DNA of 64,000 bases from Mesorhizobium sp. WSM4904 (GTDB lineage: Bacteria; Pseudomonadota; Alphaproteobacteria; Rhizobiales; Rhizobiaceae), in NCBI RefSeq assembly GCF_029674545.1, contig NZ_CP121354.1, forward strand, positions 2,303,001 through 2,367,000, read 5' to 3'. The position numbers and the translations under genes were made by a program. Positions 63,359 to 64,000 of this stretch are shown piece by piece; position 1 is the first letter of the stretch, and every line of letters starts with the position of its first letter. The notes under the pieces are model-generated. The model did no database searches. It saw only the letters and a program-made list of their open reading frames with translations, and was not told the origin of the DNA.

Positions 63359-64000
63359 GTGAAGAAATATTCGGTATTCGCCATTGCCCGCGAGGCGATG
63401 CGCGGCCACAAGGGCTGGGAAGAACAGTGGACTTCGCCCGAGCCGAAGAAGGAATACGACGTCATCATCGTCGGCGCCGGCGGCCACGGCCTGGCGACGG
63501 CCTATTATCTGGCGAGCGAGCACGGCATCACCAATGTCGCGGTGCTGGAGAAGGGCTGGCTCGGCGGCGGCAACACCGGCCGCAACACCACCATCATCCG
63601 CTCCAACTACCTCTATGACGAGAGCGCCGGCATCTACGACCATGCGCTGAAGCTGTGGGACGGGCTCAGCCAGGAGCTCAACTACAACGTCATGTATTCG
63701 GCGCGCGGCGTCATGATGCTTGCGCACAATGTGCATGACGTCCAGGTGTTCAAGCGCCACATCCATGCCAACCGGCTCAACGGCATCGACAATGAATGGC
63801 TGACGCCGGAGCAGGCGAAGGAATTCTGTCCGCCGCTGAACATCGCCAAAGAGGCGCGCTATCCGGTGATGGGCGCGGCCTTGCAGCGCCGCGGCGGCAC
63901 GGCGCGCCACGATGCGGTCGCCTGGGGCTATGCGCGCGGCGCCTCGGCGCGCGGCGTTCACATCATCCAGAACTGCGAGGTCACCGGCATCAAGCGCGCG
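63359..64000 (+). CDS. soxB: Sarcosine oxidase beta subunit, 3'-truncated by window edge
   Basis: The first 214 codons of a FAD-dependent heterotetrameric sarcosine oxidase beta subunit. The start is a GTG ([17 protein letters not shown]). The dinucleotide site is [20 protein letters not shown], and [16 protein letters not shown] holds the covalent-flavin region. It demethylates sarcosine to glycine and formaldehyde; soxDAG would be expected downstream, outside the window. Confidence 0.93.
   Translation, partial: MKKYSVFAIAREAMRGHKGWEEQWTSPEPKKEYDVIIVGAGGHGLATAYYLASEHGITNVAVLEKGWLGGGNTGRNTTIIRSNYLYDESAGIYDHALKLWDGLSQELNYNVMYSARGVMMLAHNVHDVQVFKRHIHANRLNGIDNEWLTPEQAKEFCPPLNIAKEARYPVMGAALQRRGGTARHDAVAWGYARGASARGVHIIQNCEVTGIKRA

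Overview
The window is high-G+C DNA whose gene content points to an alphaproteobacterium of the Rhizobiales, most likely Mesorhizobium or a close relative. The evidence is a rhizobial-type fixNOQP-fixGHIS set, FnrN, FixK and NnrR-type regulators, and palindromic intergenic elements that resemble the mosaic repeats of rhizobial genomes. The genus is an inference from protein character, not from any search.

Layout. 1-5.9 kb: the end of a Mg2+ P-type ATPase (mgtA), a membrane cytochrome b, a periplasmic PepSY-like protein, an OmpR/histidine-kinase pair and a LysE-like exporter. 6-17.3 kb: the cbb3 oxidase locus on the minus strand (CBS-BON protein, fixS, fixI, fixH, fixG; then fixP, fixQ, fixO, fixN), followed by the oxygen sensor fnrN and divergent hemN. 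17.3-20.9 kb: a potassium-channel-like protein and a nitric-oxide group (group III truncated haemoglobin, nnrS, nnrR, a DUF1858 protein). 21-25 kb: phosphoketolase and acetate kinase. 25-41.7 kb: fixK and a group of stress and redox genes: small ORFs, a zinc dehydrogenase, a quinone reductase, thioredoxin 2, a metal P-type ATPase, DUF302, an acyl-CoA synthetase-acetyltransferase fusion, a phosphotransferase-kinase fusion, a cytochrome c, a universal stress protein, a phosphoesterase and a Ser/Thr kinase-USP fusion. This stretch is interrupted at 37.3-39 kb by a tRNA-Ser with an att-like repeat and degenerate DNA. 41.8-64 kb is ordinary chromosome: a nucleoside ABC transporter with cdd, a purine nucleoside phosphorylase, deoA, upp and add; then ubiE, ubiB, coaBC, an MFS exporter, DUF992, a TPR lipoprotein, rpsU, a SET protein, an SDR, and the start of soxB.

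How it fits together. Nearly every transcription unit between 11 and 40 kb is preceded by a 14-bp dyad of the FNR/FixK/NnrR class (TTG-N8-CAA with TTGA- or TTGC-type half-sites). I count thirteen. Three different Crp/Fnr regulators are encoded among them. The stretch therefore looks like one physically clustered low-oxygen/NO regulon: high-affinity respiration, anaerobic haem synthesis, NO defence, an acetyl-phosphate/acetate branch, and a poorly described set of stress kinases and USP proteins. Several boxes combine one TTGAT and one TTGCG half, which could let more than one of the three regulators act on them. Separately, coaBC carries an unusual N-terminal ribbon-helix-helix-like extension.
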